A DNA stretch of 64,000 nucleotides from Thalassia testudinum (GCA_037157565.1 JAZHRO010000013.1:122216001-122280000); one strand, 5' to 3'. Shown: positions 34,854 to 46,009, counted from the first letter of the stretch. Program-made: numbers and translations. Notes: a model not told the origin generated them from the letters alone.

Positions 34854-36166
34854 TCAGCCAGAGTCTGAAGGATTAGGGACATTTGATCCTGATTTGGCCC
34901 TGATGGATAAGTAGGGTTGGGCCGAGGCTGAGGCGGCGGGTAATGACAAGAGGGCTGTGGGCAGGACTGAAAAGGTGGTCTTTGGGTTTGGGAATTTCCC
35001 GCCCATTGAAAATTGGGATGGTTTCGCCATCCAGGGTTGTAGGTGTTGGAGAATAGGTCATTCTGGATGGCGTTGAGGTCCTCGCAGGTCTGAGGAACCT
35101 CTAGAGAATCAGGGAAAGGGGGAATGGAATTCCTCGGGCTGGTGTAGATAGGATCGGATGATCCTCCGATCCGAGAATCAGATGGGGATGGATATGGATC
35201 CATCCTAGGGGAAGATCGGTGGAGAATGTTTTGCACAGTTTCCTGTGTGGAAGGAGGTTGTGCAAAGGAGTTACGCGCAGAGGTGGCTCGCTGCAAGTGC
35301 TGACTCAGCTCATCCACCTTCTTCTCAATGATTGAAACCTTGTCCAATCGACTGGCCATTAATTCCAGATCGACTGATGCGGATAGGCCCTGCCTCTCAT
35401 GTGCTCCCCTAAGATTCATCGCTGCGCGGGTATTCGTCCTGTCGAATAATCCCATGGAGTCATTGTTGATGGAGTTCTCGCACATGTTTTCGAGAATCTC
35501 CCACACGATGTCTTCATGTTGACCCATGATATTTCCTCCGTAAGTTGCATTGACGAAAAGGCGGATGTCCTCACGGAGTCCCTGGTAAAAAGATTGGACT
35601 TGTTCCCATTTAGGAACTCCGTGATGGGGGCACTTTCTTATGAGATCCTGAAAACGATCCCATGCCTCATGGAGAGGTTCTCCTGATTGTTGAGTGAAGT
35701 GTGTAATCTGATGGCGCAAGGCGTTGGTCCGACCAACGGGAAAAAACTTTTTCAAAAACTCGGATTGAAGTTCTTCCCAAGTGTTGATCGGCCAGGTCTG
35801 AGTTTGATACCAATGGGCGGCCTTGTCCATAAGAGAAAAGGCGAACATCTTCATGAGAAGAATATCCCGATTTTGCACATCTGACCCAAAAGTTTGGGCC
35901 AGGTGCTTTATCTGTTTGATGTGCTGGAAGGGATCTTCAGAATTAAGCCCATGGAATTTAGGTATAGCATGAATCATATTGGGCTTCAATTCAGAATCAG
36001 GTCCTCCAATCGGGATTCTGACTCGAGGCTCAATGGCCACCGCAGCAGGATTGTAGTGGTCCCGCATCATAGGACGTTGTGGTGGGTGCACGAAGTTTTG
36101 GAAGAGGTCATTGAGTCGCTGGAGCTGGTGCTCCAGATTGTTTTCTTCCTCAACTGGCTGAGCCAT
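34694..36166 (-). CDS. gag: E1 Gag (490 codons)
   Basis: Begins MAQPVEEENN at 36166. It has the retrotransposon Gag capsid signature: PKFHGLNSEDPFQHI (near 35940), WYQTQTWPINTWEELQSEF and KKFFPVGR (near 35750), then LHEAWDRFQDLIRKCPHHGV (near 35640). The C-terminal part is Pro/Gln-rich. I see no CCHC zinc knuckle. The last about 35 codons look out of phase: the natural continuation (QLAQLANSRQPGTLP) is in the pol frame. The product would form the particle that packages element RNA. Confidence 0.9.
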   Translation of the reverse strand: MAQPVEEENNLEHQLQRLNDLFQNFVHPPQRPMMRDHYNPAAVAIEPRVRIPIGGPDSELKPNMIHAIPKFHGLNSEDPFQHIKQIKHLAQTFGSDVQNRDILLMKMFAFSLMDKAAHWYQTQTWPINTWEELQSEFLKKFFPVGRTNALRHQITHFTQQSGEPLHEAWDRFQDLIRKCPHHGVPKWEQVQSFYQGLREDIRLFVNATYGGNIMGQHEDIVWEILENMCENSINNDSMGLFDRTNTRAAMNLRGAHERQGLSASVDLELMASRLDKVSIIEKKVDELSQHLQRATSARNSFAQPPSTQETVQNILHRSSPRMDPYPSPSDSRIGGSSDPIYTSPRNSIPPFPDSLEVPQTCEDLNAIQNDLFSNTYNPGWRNHPNFQWAGNSQTQRPPFQSCPQPSCHYPPPQPRPNPTYPSGPNQDQMSLILQTLADIQRTNAAIQKQHKDELTVVELNWPSWQILASQAHSLPNLFLTRITCRPRSTL

Positions 36167-37190
36167 GATGGGGGAAGAAGAAGAACTTGGTTTTGAATCA
36201 GAAGAGAGAATAATGTGAGGGGGTTGCTACACAAACACGGGCGTCGAGGCTTGGCCTTGACGAGAGTGAATTTCTAAAGGAGGTCTTAAGGGTGGTCTTA
36301 AGGACCTCTGATAGCGAAAATACGCGGTTTGTTAAAATACGTCGTTGTAACGCGTAAATCCGCTTTCGCTCTTAAATTTATAATCCTAGATAGGGAAGTA
36401 TCTAGGGTCGTCCAAGGAGGCAATATGGTTGCAAAATTGATTCTCTTGCTTGGAATATATCTCAACTTTCTTTTGGTAATTTTCAATATACCATTTTTTT
36501 TTTGTTTTTGAACTAAGGCAACATGCGAAATGATGGCGGGAAAAGTGTTTACACTTCGAATTAAAATACTACTTTTATGTGACAAGCAGAACCTCTCCCT
36601 AAGCTCACTCTAGGCAAGTGGAGGCCTAGAATAATTAGGGAGAGGGAGTGAAGAATGCTGAAAATAAGCTAATAGAAATGCAAACAAAAAAAATTGCAAA
36701 GAAGGCAACTAGATAATTGATAAAGTGTTTTACAGAAGGCCTAGTAGAGGAAAGCTTGTACTACTAGAAAATTGCAAATAAGAAAATAAAACACAAATCC
36801 TCTAGATAGATGGTGAAGAAGAGGGCTTCTTGCTCCAAGGTTGGTGGCTCCCAAGCTTGAAAAGAATCCTTCAACTCCTTCCTTGCAGAACTTCGCCAAG
36901 GTGATGACCTCCACGGCAAGCCCTAAGGGGGCGTGCCCTAAGTTTCTCTCCAAGGGTGGATGTCCACCCTAAGCTTTTCTCCTTTGCCTGGCCTTCCTCC
37001 TTGAAGTGGGAGAGTCCTCCTCCTTGGCGTGGCTCAAGTTGAAGAGAGTGGGGAGAAGAAGGCACCAAAAGGGCTGGTGATGTGCCCCTTTAATCTCCTT
37101 CTCTACTCCTTCTTCTTGGCCGTAGGTATAGGTGGTTTAGGTAGAAAATATACTAAGGGAGGATCCCCCAAAATGGTGGTAGGTGGTGGC

Positions 37191-37198
37191 TTTTTATA
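37191..37198 (-). promoter_or_regulatory. TATA box of E2 3' LTR
   Basis: TATAAAAA on the minus strand, within CTATAAAAAGCC. Confidence 0.68.
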
Positions 37199-37286
37199 GA
37201 ATAGGATGGGGGGTTAAGGTGCCCCTTGAAATGGAGGGCTAGGATGGAAGGATGAGGGTGGTTGGTGATCCTATGGCTAGGGTGAG

Positions 37287-37517
37287 TTGGCGCCAACCCA
37301 AGGGGTGTTAAAGGGGGTGGTTATGGTGGTGTTGGTGTCTTTTGGTGGTGGAGAGACACCAGCATGTTGGCGCCAACATGGGGTCTTCTAGAAGGGGGGT
37401 TAGGTGGATGGTGGAGATGGGTTCAAGGGAGATTGTGTGGTGGAGATGAGGGGGGATTTTGGAGGGAAAAGTGGCGCCACTAAGGGGTGGTTATGGGTAT
37501 TTTTTGGCGCCACTTTT
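37287..37517. promoter_or_regulatory. Four GGCGCC palindromes upstream of the TATA box (E2 3' LTR)
   Basis: TTGGCGCCAA at 37287-37296, CATGTTGGCGCCAACATG at 37373-37390, GTGGCGCCAC at 37471-37480 and TTTTTGGCGCCACTTTT near 37501-37517. They resemble plant E2F sites (TTTGGCGC). Confidence 0.6.
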
Positions 37518-37619
37518 AGGTGTCTTTTGGAGGTGGTGGGTAGGTTAGGTTGGTGCCAAGTAGGTTAGCTCATGTGGAGCTTAGGTGGAGCTAGTTGGGT
37601 AGAGTTGGTAGGTGGGTTT

Positions 37620-38370
37620 TTGGGGTAGTACAAGCCAAGGAAGTTGGAGCATAGCTAAGCTAAGCTAAGCTAAACTAGCTTAGCTAATGGAGGAGTAGAG
37701 GAGAAGGTGTTGGAGCTAGGGTTTGGAGGAGGGAGCTGAGGAGAAGAAGTCTGGAGCTGGAGCTAGAGCTGGCTGCTGCTGAAGAGGCTGGCATGGGGCT
37801 ACTCTATCTAGCTTAGCTTGCTAGTTCTTTGCTAGTTGCTAAGCCAAGCTAAAGTGAGCTAGCTTCTACCAAAATGAGCTAAGGTGAGCTGGGTCTGGTG
37901 CTCCCGGGGAGAATCAAGCTGGTTGAGGCAGCTAAGGTAGCTTAGCTCAACTGAGTTGAGCTAAGCTGAGTCTCTGTGAGCTGGACTTGAGCTTCCTGAG
38001 CTGGGATGAATTCTTCTTCAGCTGGTTGGAGCTGAGTGGAGCTGGATGTAGCTGGATCTGAGCTGGGGTGAACTCCTGTCAACTTAGCCGAGCTAACTAG
38101 AGCTCCCTGTGAACTAGTGGGAGCTGAGATGAGCTAGACTCAGCTAAGTTGAGCTGGATCTGAGCTGACTTGAGCTAGGGTGAGCTAAGGTGAACTCTCT
38201 TGAGCTACCATCCAGCTGAGATTAGCTGAATGGAGCTGGGATGAGCTAACCCTAGTTCAAGTAAGCTAGGTTCCAGCTGCGGTGAGCTAGATCAAGCTGA
38301 GGTGAGCTGGATCAAGCTGAGGTGAGCTGGATTAGGCTGAGTTCCAGCTAGTCTGGGCTTCTCCTTCACC
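37620..38370. repeat. AGCT-rich degenerate repeat, E2 3' LTR
   Basis: Same class as in S1 (2500-3260). Near 38278-38345 a unit of about 20 bases (GATCAAGCTGAGGTGAGCTG) is repeated three times in tandem. Confidence 0.78.
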
Positions 38371-38581
38371 ATTTGCCTTCTTGAGTGCTAGGGTTTTAGG
38401 GATCTGTGCATCTGTACATCCCTAACACTCACAAAAACTCATTAAAATGATAATAAAAAATGCAATGCATGCCTATCCTAATTTATGCCTAAATGCAGCC
38501 CAAAAACCCGTTTGCAGAGTAAAATCCTAAGAGCTAGGTTAGTTTTAAAGCATAAAAATGATGATAAACTGGCGTTTATCA

Positions 38582-38597
38582 CACCCCCATGCTTATC
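38582..38597 (-). other. E2 3' polypurine tract
   Basis: Sense GATAAGCATGGGGGTG just before the LTR start TGATAAA. Confidence 0.82.
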
Positions 38598-39829
38598 TTT
38601 TGCTAGTCTCTTAGCAAAACATTAATTTTTTTGGAAAACGGAATTTTTGGGAAATCTAATTTTTTTTTACTTTTGAGGAGAAAAAGAGATTAAGGGACCT
38701 TGGTAGATTAAAACACAGGAGATACGGGATTTGTTGAAGATAAACATCAGGATTTGTTTTTGGATCCAACCATTAGATAGAACGGGATCAATATATCCTC
38801 AAAAAATTCACAAATTAACCCCTTGTTAATTCAGATGACTTGAAATGTTTGTTTTTAGGATTTGTCTGGCTCGTGAATCTGATTCGCAACTTGCAAATTC
38901 CTTTAAAACCTTGTGTCTGTGCTTGTGAAAAGCCAACCTTTATAAGGACGTGTTATTATTATTATTATTATTTTTTTTTTCTCTCCCCCATGCTTATTTT
39001 TAGCTTAGTCTTACAACAGATGTGTCGGTATCATCATTCCCGTTACCATTCCTCGAGGGGGCTCTGGCGCCAGTACTTCGGGATAGCACTGTCCATGACA
39101 CCACCCAGGAGCTCACAACGCCAAAATACGATGCGGTGACAAGGGGCGCTCCAAGCAAACTCAAGCTCTTGCTCCGACGCTATAGGTAGAGCACCGTCCA
39201 AGACACTTGAGCTGCTGAAATGCGCTTTAATGCTCCGTCTAAAGATATGAAATATAGATATAGAGCAGCGCCGAGGCGATAACATGTTGACATCGCGTCC
39301 TCAAAGAAGGTATTTTCCTTCTTCTCGACGGTGGGAACTCAAACCAATGACCTGATTCAGACTTTTACTAAATCCAAACAAGGGAGTTTTTCAAATTTTT
39401 AGTTGTTTTTAAAAGTTAGCTTGTGTGTGAAAATTGACACAAGAAGTTTCTCGAGAACCGCAAGTTTTTGAGTCAAAAACTAAGTCAAATACTTTCCATA
39501 TTACAAAATAGGATCAAGTCACCTGAACTATCATGAGTTCAGGTGGAATTTTAGTGAAGGATATCTGATCTAGTCTAAAATAGACCCTGGAATTCTAATG
39601 ATTAGATCCAAATCCTCATCCTTAGTTTGTTAAAGATTAATTCCCATTGTACCAGAAGTGAATTTTTTGACCTTAGTCCTGATTTCAAAATTTTTCCTCA
39701 AAAAGTTTTCAATATTTTTTTTTTTATTTTTGTTTTTTTGTTTTTGGGTATGCAAGCAGGAAATAAATTAAAGAAAAATGCATGTTTTTAGGTTTTAAAC
39801 ATCCTAAATCGATCGTAAAAATTTAAAAA

Positions 39830-39870
39830 CACCCCCCCATGCTTAAGATATGCCATGTCCTCATGCATTA
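39830..39870 (-). other. Internal (second) polypurine tract, E2
   Basis: Sense ATGAGGACATGGCATATCTT followed by AAGCATGGGGGGGTG. Confidence 0.65.
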
Positions 39871-39963
39871 GGAGGGAAAAGGAATTACCTTAGTGAAGAA
39901 CGGTCGGGTTTAGGATGAATAAAACCTGGAAAAAGAAGAAAAAGGAAAAGCAAGAAAAAAAAT

Positions 39964-39981
39964 GATGGGTTACCTCCCATC
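39964..39981 (-). ncRNA. ORF-proximal hairpin (E2)
   Basis: Sense GATGGG-AGGTAA-CCCATC: perfect 6-bp stem, 6-nt loop, 22 nt after the ORF stop. Best formed of the three copies. Confidence 0.55.
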
Positions 39982-40002
39982 CAGTGCTATCTTTTACGCC
40001 AT

Positions 40003-41940
40003 TCAGCCCGGCATGAAGGTATGCACAGAAGACGGAAAATCATGTAAATAATTGGACACTTGAATGTCTACAATAAAAGTGTCTTCCTCAAGATCCCTAA
40101 AAAGATGAGTGGTAAAGATAAAGGGATCAAAATAAAATAGAGAAATGGAAAAGTGACCCGAATCTGGCCATGGTTTAAGTGCTTGTAAATTGCCAGATTC
40201 TGGTGGGTCGAGTGATAGGTCCAATGGAAAGGGATGGGGAATGGAGTCAATGAGATGTAGGGTGTGTGAAGTTAGTGTGGATGTTTCAGGAAGATGAAAA
40301 GGGGGAAAGTCAAACCCTAGTTGATCTGGAAAGTCTTGGACCACATAACTATCCTTAGAATAAGAATCAAAAAAATCTAGATCAATAGTGGTCAAAGATG
40401 AATGAGATTGGATCAACATAGACATTTCAAAGACTGCTTCCATTTTATTATCAGTGTCCTCAAAAATTTTGTGATTAATGGACCTCTTGGAAGCTTGAAA
40501 TAAATCTAATGAGAAGGTCTGGTTACTGCAACTTATATTCATTTTCTCAGAATGAGAATTGATATTAGCTGCTGCCATAATCAGAAAAGGTCTTCCAAGG
40601 ATGGCATTAATGAGAGCCTTGGGTACCTCTATGTCAAGGACTAGAAAATTTACCGGAAATAGACAATTCCGGACCTTGATAATACTATCCTCAACAACTC
40701 CCCGCGGTTGAATGGTAAATCGATCTTCTAATTGAAATTGAACCTTGGTAGGTTTTAAATCACTGAATCGAAATTCCTCAAATAAGACAGGGGGGATGAG
40801 ATTACTAGAGGTACCTAAGTCGAGAGGGGCACGAAAAATGGTGTCACTTATGACAATTGAGATAAGTGATGTGCCCTGGTCCTTTTTTGTGAAAGGCAGC
40901 TTGCTCTGAAAAACTGAGTTGGCTGTCTTTGAAAGGACCAACCTTTCTAGATTCTGATCATGCCCTTTTGCAGTAAATTCTTTAGAGGCATGGGGGGAAT
41001 CTAGGAAGGGAATATTCCTCTCGACTTGCTCAAATAAATCCAAAGAATTGTGGTCAGAGGGCTCTGATTTTGGATTGTTGGATTGCAGTTTTTGAGAGTG
41101 GAAAATAGGGTTTGAATCAAGTGTTTTTAGGGTTTCTTTTTCTTCTTCCTTATTAAGGTTAGGGGGGTCAATCTGCATTGGTTGAGAATCAGTTTCATCA
41201 TTTGATTGAGAAGGCCTTAAATCCATGGTGGTTTCCTCACTCCTCATAGTCTCTGCATATGCAGCTTGGTGTTCACTGAGAGGAGGTAGGGGGGCCTGAT
41301 GTTGAAAGAAACTGGGTAGGTGCTGTGATATTGGGTTAATAGGAGGCCGAATCATGTGGTTCTGATGTTGGTAAACACCCGGGTGTTGGTTCCTGTGATT
41401 AATAAAGTTTGGTGTGGGTTGGGATGGTGAGTGTCCTGCAGGTCTTTGAGTCGGAATATCCCCAATTTGATCATTGAGATTGTTAATAAGATGGGTTGTT
41501 TCCTTTGTTTTTCTTTGTAACTCCTGCAAGGTTTTCATCATCTGGGCATTAATGTCTTCTTGAGATTGCCCAGATTGATAAGTCTGATTTGAACCATACC
41601 CTCCAAACGGGTTCTGTTGTTGGTGTGGAACCGGATTGGTCCAGGAGTGGGTCGGATAATCCCCCCCATTAGAGGAATTTTTCAATTTCTCCTAGATGGT
41701 AGGGACATTTTGGGTGGGGTGATGATTGGGATAAACATAATTCCATGTTGAACCATAGAAAGCCTCAGAATAACAATTATACTCAGCATGGGATTTATGC
41801 AGATTTTCTCTCTTGCGGGTGTTAAAAGGGGTGAGATGTGGAATGTGTGGAGCTTGGGCAGGTGTGGCAGGATTCCCTTGGTTGGCCAGGTTTGTTAAAT
41901 CCTTATGCAACTGTTGTTGCTTAACTTGTAGCTGAGCCAT
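40003..41940 (-). pseudogene. E2 Gag-tail plus protease ORF (one in-frame TAG)
   Basis: One frame from the ATG at 41940 (MAQLQVKQQQ) to 40003, about 645 codons, interrupted only by TAG at 41692-41694. The capsid part seen in E1 is absent. A segment near 41550 (INAQMMKTLQELQRKTKE) matches the E1 Gag tail. A protease-like domain follows, with LDLGTSSNLIP (near 40815) and ILGRPFLIMAAANI (near 40590). Where reverse transcriptase would begin, the product becomes an acidic, Phe/Leu/Ser-rich tail ending VHTFMPG. The long open frame in a young element suggests a maintained protein. The TAG may be a recent mutation or a readthrough signal. Confidence 0.78.
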
Positions 41941-43708
41941 GATAGAGTAGAAATTAGGTGGAGGGGCCTGATTAAGAAGCTCCTAGGTGGAAGAATAGGG
42001 GAAAGAAAAATTAGCATGTGGGTTAGAGGACCAATTTTTATTTTCCATTTTAAAAGAAGAGGAAGAATGCAGAAAAGTCTTTTCTTGGGGAGGCAAAATC
42101 AAGTGGTCCCTCCAAGTGTGGAGTTTTGGACCGCCGCCCGTGCAAAATGGAAGAAACGGGAGGGGAGGAGAAGAGATGGAGATGAGAGAAAGTGTGCAAT
42201 TCAAACAAACAAAAACTAGACCTAACTTAATTGTGACTCCCTAATAATAACCTAAGACTTGGTCTATATAGGAAATAAGTAGTCAATAGTGAATACCCGT
42301 TCTATCAACAAATCTAGCCAAGTTGCTTAAGGGGAGGTTTGGCCCAAACGTTTCCCAGGGAAAACCCCAGGTGCTTGTACAAACCCGCGCCTGGTCGTTT
42401 GACACAGCCCCTCAGCCTGAACACCAGATACAGATGACAGAATTGGTACTAACTAAAGAAAACTTAAGACCTAAATAGCAAGCCTAAGTTGATAAAGCCT
42501 TAGGGGTCAAGTTGTTACAAATTTTAATTAGGTCTAGGATTCTATAGTGCACACGGAATGTGGAGGGCGTTTATTGGGTTGTTGCCCTGTTATTTGATTT
42601 TTTTGTGTGTGTGCAGGAATTGGAGAGTGGCTCCAATGAAAATCAAGTTGTCACACAATTTTTTTATATTTTTGTCTTTTAGGATGTGATTTAATTAAAT
42701 GAATTTTAGGGTTTTTCTCTTTAAGTTTTCAAACAAGTTTGAAAGTTCACAATCAAAGGAAAGACAAGTTGTATGTGTGATTGTATATTTCCTTTTAATT
42801 GAGTCTCTAAAAAGAAAGAAGAAACCCTAAACCAATTATCCCTGAGACAGAAATTTAACTACCAATGAATTATTTTTAGCTTTCAGAATTAAATAGTGGT
42901 CCAAACAAGTCAAACAACACCACTACTTTGAATAAAATCAAACAAGGATTCCAGAAAAGATTTTTGTAAGATTTTAGGAATTTGTTTGATAATAGTTTTG
43001 AATTTTTAATTGTACTGGTGTCAAAGTCCAGAAATAATACCCGTGGGTATTATAGACTTTTCAGTATTACCACTGACCTCAGAAAATTTTTATGATTTTA
43101 TATGATATGTAAAATTTCACAGGGATTCCAACAAGATAAATTTCACAAAAATTGGATGAGTATAAAAATTCTGAAAATTCGCAGACAGTAGCAAAACAGG
43201 AAGATTAGAGGGTGTGACCCCTCTGTAATCCACGAATTTTTAAAACTTAAATACAAATCCAATTGATCTGAAATTTGGAAAAAATGTTCCAAACTTAATT
43301 GGGAATCACTCTATAAAATTTTATGATTTTAGGAGGCCTGTGGTGTTAGGAATCGATTTTTCAAGTCTAGATAGAAATCTAGACCTGAAAAACAGAACAC
43401 CAATACTTGCAATGGAATGGTGCTAAAGAAGCATACAAGCAAACAATGATTTTAAAATGCACCACTCCACTTAATTTAAGTGTTTAGGGTCCTGAAAGCC
43501 AAGTTTAATATATTTTTGGTAGTTTTAATTAATTATGTGACTAGAAAGAGGAACCAACCTGAATTTTCGCGGGAAGAAAAGGATCTTTAAGCTCTCGCTT
43601 CTAGATTCCCGCTTTCCCGCTGTAGTTCCTGCACACACAAAAGGAAGAAAGAGAAGGGGATGAGATCCACGTCAAGCAAGAGAAAATGAGTTAATGCAAA
43701 GCCGTGCC
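41941..43708 (-). other. E2 5' leader
   Basis: No gene. The segment 42330-42430 resembles, on the sense strand, the conserved leader block of O and W (TCAAACGACC, then a G-rich run and GTACAA). CCTGCACACACAAAA near 43627 is shared with the ER leader near 63178. Confidence 0.6.
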
Positions 43709-43726
43709 TCCCCGGCAACGGCGCCA
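43709..43726 (-). other. Primer binding site of E2 (perfect tRNA-Asp)
   Basis: TCCCCGGCAACGGCGCCA on the plus strand, 5 nt from the LTR at 43732. Confidence 0.92.
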
Positions 43727-43763
43727 AAAAGTGATAGCAAAAATACGCGGTTTGTTAAAATAC

Positions 43764-43772
43764 GTCGTTGTA
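43764..43772 (-). promoter_or_regulatory. U5 stretch complementary to tRNA-Asp 5' end (E2)
   Basis: GTCGTTGTA on the plus strand equals tRNA-Asp nucleotides 1-9 as recalled. It lies 38 nt from the primer site. Confidence 0.45.
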
Positions 43773-44613
43773 ACGCGTAAATCCGCTTTCGCTCTTAAAT
43801 TTATAATCCTAGATAGGGAAGTATCTAGGGTCGTCCAAGGAGGCAATATGGTTGCAAAATTGATTCTCTTGCTTGGAATATATCTCAACTTTCTTTTGGT
43901 AATTTTCAATATACCATTTTTTTTTTGTTTTTGAACTAAGGCAACATGCGAAATGATGGCGGGAAAAGTATTTACACTTCGAATTAAAATACTACTTTTA
44001 TGTGACAAGCAGAACCTCTCCCTAAGCTCACTCTAGGCAAGTGGAGGCCTAGAATAATTAGGGAGAGGGAGTGAAGAATGCTGAAAATAAGCTAATAGAA
44101 ATGCAAACAAAAAAAATTGCAAAGAAGGCAACTAGATAATTGATAAAGTGTTTTACAGAAGGCCTAGTAGAGGAAAGCTTGTACTACTAGAAAATTGCAA
44201 ATAAGAAAATAAAACACAAATCCTCTAGATAGATGGTGAAGAAGAGGGCTTCTTGCTCCAAGGTTGGTGGCTCCCAAGCTTGAAAAGAATCCTTCAACTC
44301 CTTCCTTGCAGAACTTCGCCAAGGTGATGACCTCCAAGGCAAGCCCTAAGGGGGCGTGCCCTAAGTTTCTCTCCAAGGGTGGATGTCCACCCTAAGCTTT
44401 TCTCCTTTGCCTGGCCGTCCATCTTGAAGTGGGAGAGTCCTCCTCCTTGGCGTGGCTCAAGTTGAAGAGAGTGGGGAGAAGAAGGCACCAAAAGGGCTGG
44501 TGATGTGCCCCTTTAATCTCCTTCTCTACTCCTTCTTCTTGGCCGTAGGTATAGGTGGTTTAGGTAGAAAATATACTAAGGGAGGATCCCCCAAAATGGT
44601 GGTAGGTGGTGGC

Positions 44614-44621
44614 TTTTTATA
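44614..44621 (-). promoter_or_regulatory. TATA box of E2 5' LTR (element promoter)
   Basis: TATAAAAA on the minus strand. Confidence 0.7.
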
Positions 44622-44709
44622 GAATAGGATGGGGGGTTAAGGTGCCCCTTGAAATGGAGGGCTAGGATGGAAGGATGAGGGTGGTTGGTGATCCTATGGC
44701 TAGGGTGAG

Positions 44710-44940
44710 TTGGCGCCAACCCAAGGGGTGTTAAAGGGGGTGGTTATGGTGGTGTTGGTGTCTTTTGGTGGTGGAGAGACACCACCATGTTGGCGCCAAC
44801 ATGGGGTCTTCTAGAAGGGGGGTTAGGTGGATGGTGGAGATGGGTTCAAGGGAGATTGTGTGGTGGAGATGAGGGGGGATTTTGGAGGGAAAAGTGGCGC
44901 CACTAAGGGGTGGTTATGGGTAGTTTTTGGCGCCACTTTT
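44710..44940. promoter_or_regulatory. Four GGCGCC palindromes upstream of the TATA box (E2 5' LTR)
   Basis: TTGGCGCCAA 44710-44719, CCATGTTGGCGCCAACATGG 44785-44804 (20-nt perfect palindrome), AGTGGCGCCACT 44893-44904, and TTTTTGGCGCCACTTTT 44924-44940. They lie about 90-310 bp upstream of the TATA box in sense. Confidence 0.62.
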
Positions 44941-45049
44941 AGGTGTCTTTTGGAGGTGGTGGGTAGGTTAGGTTGGTGCCAAGTAGGTTAGCTCATGTGG
45001 AGCTTAGGTGGAGCTGGTTGGGTAGAGTTGGTAGGTGGGTTTTTGGGGT

Positions 45050-45790
45050 AGTACAAGCCAAGGAAGTTGGAGCATAGCTAAGCTAAGCTAAGCTAAGCTA
45101 GCTTAGCTAATGGAGGAGTAGAGGAGAAGGTGTTGGAGCTAGGGTTTGGAGGAAGGAGCTGAGGAGAAGAAGTCTGGAGCTGGAGCTGGAGCTGGCTGCT
45201 GCTGAAGAGGCTGGCATGGAGCTACTCTAGCTAGCTTAGCTTGCTAGTTCTTTGCTAGTTGCTAAGCCAAGCTAAAGTGAGCTAGCTTCTACCAAAATGA
45301 GCTAAGGTGAGCTGGGTCTGGTGCTCCCGGGGAGAATCAAGCTGGTTGAGGCAGCTAAGGTAGCTTAGCTCAACTGAGTTGAGCTAAGCTGAGTCCCTGT
45401 GAGCTGGACTTGAGCTTCCTGAGCTGGGATGAATTCTTCTTCAGCTGGTTGGAGCTGAGTGGAGCTGGATGTAGCTGGATCTGAGCTGGGGTGAACTCCT
45501 GTCAACTTAGCCGAGCTAACTAGAGCTCCCTGTGAACTAGTGGGAGCTGAGATGAGCTAGACTCAGCTAAGTTGAGCTGGATCTGAGCTGACTTGAGCTA
45601 GGGTGAGCTAAGGTGAACTCTCTTGAGCTGCCATCCAGCTGAGATTAGCTGAATGGAGCTGGGATGAGCTAACCCTAGTTCAAGTAAGCTAGGTTCCAGC
45701 TGCGGTGAGCTAGATCAAGCTGAGGTGAGCTGGATGAAGCTGAGGTGAGCTGGATTAGGCTAAGTTCCAGCTAGTCTGGGCTTCTCCTTC
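45050..45790. repeat. AGCT-rich degenerate repeat, E2 5' LTR
   Basis: Same block as 37620-38370. Confidence 0.78.
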
Positions 45791-46009
45791 ACCATTTGCC
45801 TTCTTGAGTGCTAGGGTTTTAGGGATCTGTGCATCTGTACATCCCTAACACTCACAAAAACTCATTAAAATGATAATAAAAAATACAATGCATGCCTATC
45901 CTAATTTATGCCTAAATGCAGCCCAAAAACCCATTTGCAGAGTAAAATCCTAAGAGCTAGGTTAGTTTTAAAGCATAAAAATGATGATAAACTGGCGTTT
46001 ATCAACCTC

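Larger units (their letters stand above)
36309..38581 (-). repeat. E2 3' LTR
   Basis: TATA box at 37191-37198 (minus). Four GGCGCC palindromes at 37287-37517, AGCT-rich repeat at about 37620-38370, U5 motif near 36410-36425. Confidence 0.93.
38598..40002 (-). other. E2 3' noncoding region
   Basis: No gene. One copy of the 38-bp-type repeat (about 39062-39097) and a weaker second (about 39170-39202), an internal polypurine tract and the ORF-proximal hairpin are present. An (ATT)n run is at about 38955-38972. Confidence 0.7.
36309..46004 (-). mobile_element. Element E2: young non-autonomous element with gag-protease ORF
   Basis: Two LTRs of exactly 2273 bp (36309-38581, 43732-46004), nearly identical by eye (I counted about 18 differences), TG...CA, target duplication ACCTC (36304-36308, 46005-46009). 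Perfect primer site, polypurine tract, 5.15-kb interior. It has a Gag-tail/protease-like ORF but no reverse transcriptase, RNase H or integrase. It lies in the E1 leader, just before the gag start. Confidence 0.93.
43732..46004 (-). repeat. E2 5' LTR
   Basis: Copy of 36309-38581. U5 motif 43828-43846, tRNA-Asp-complementary stretch 43764-43772, TATA 44614-44621, palindromes 44710-44940, AGCT-rich repeat about 45050-45790. Confidence 0.93.
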
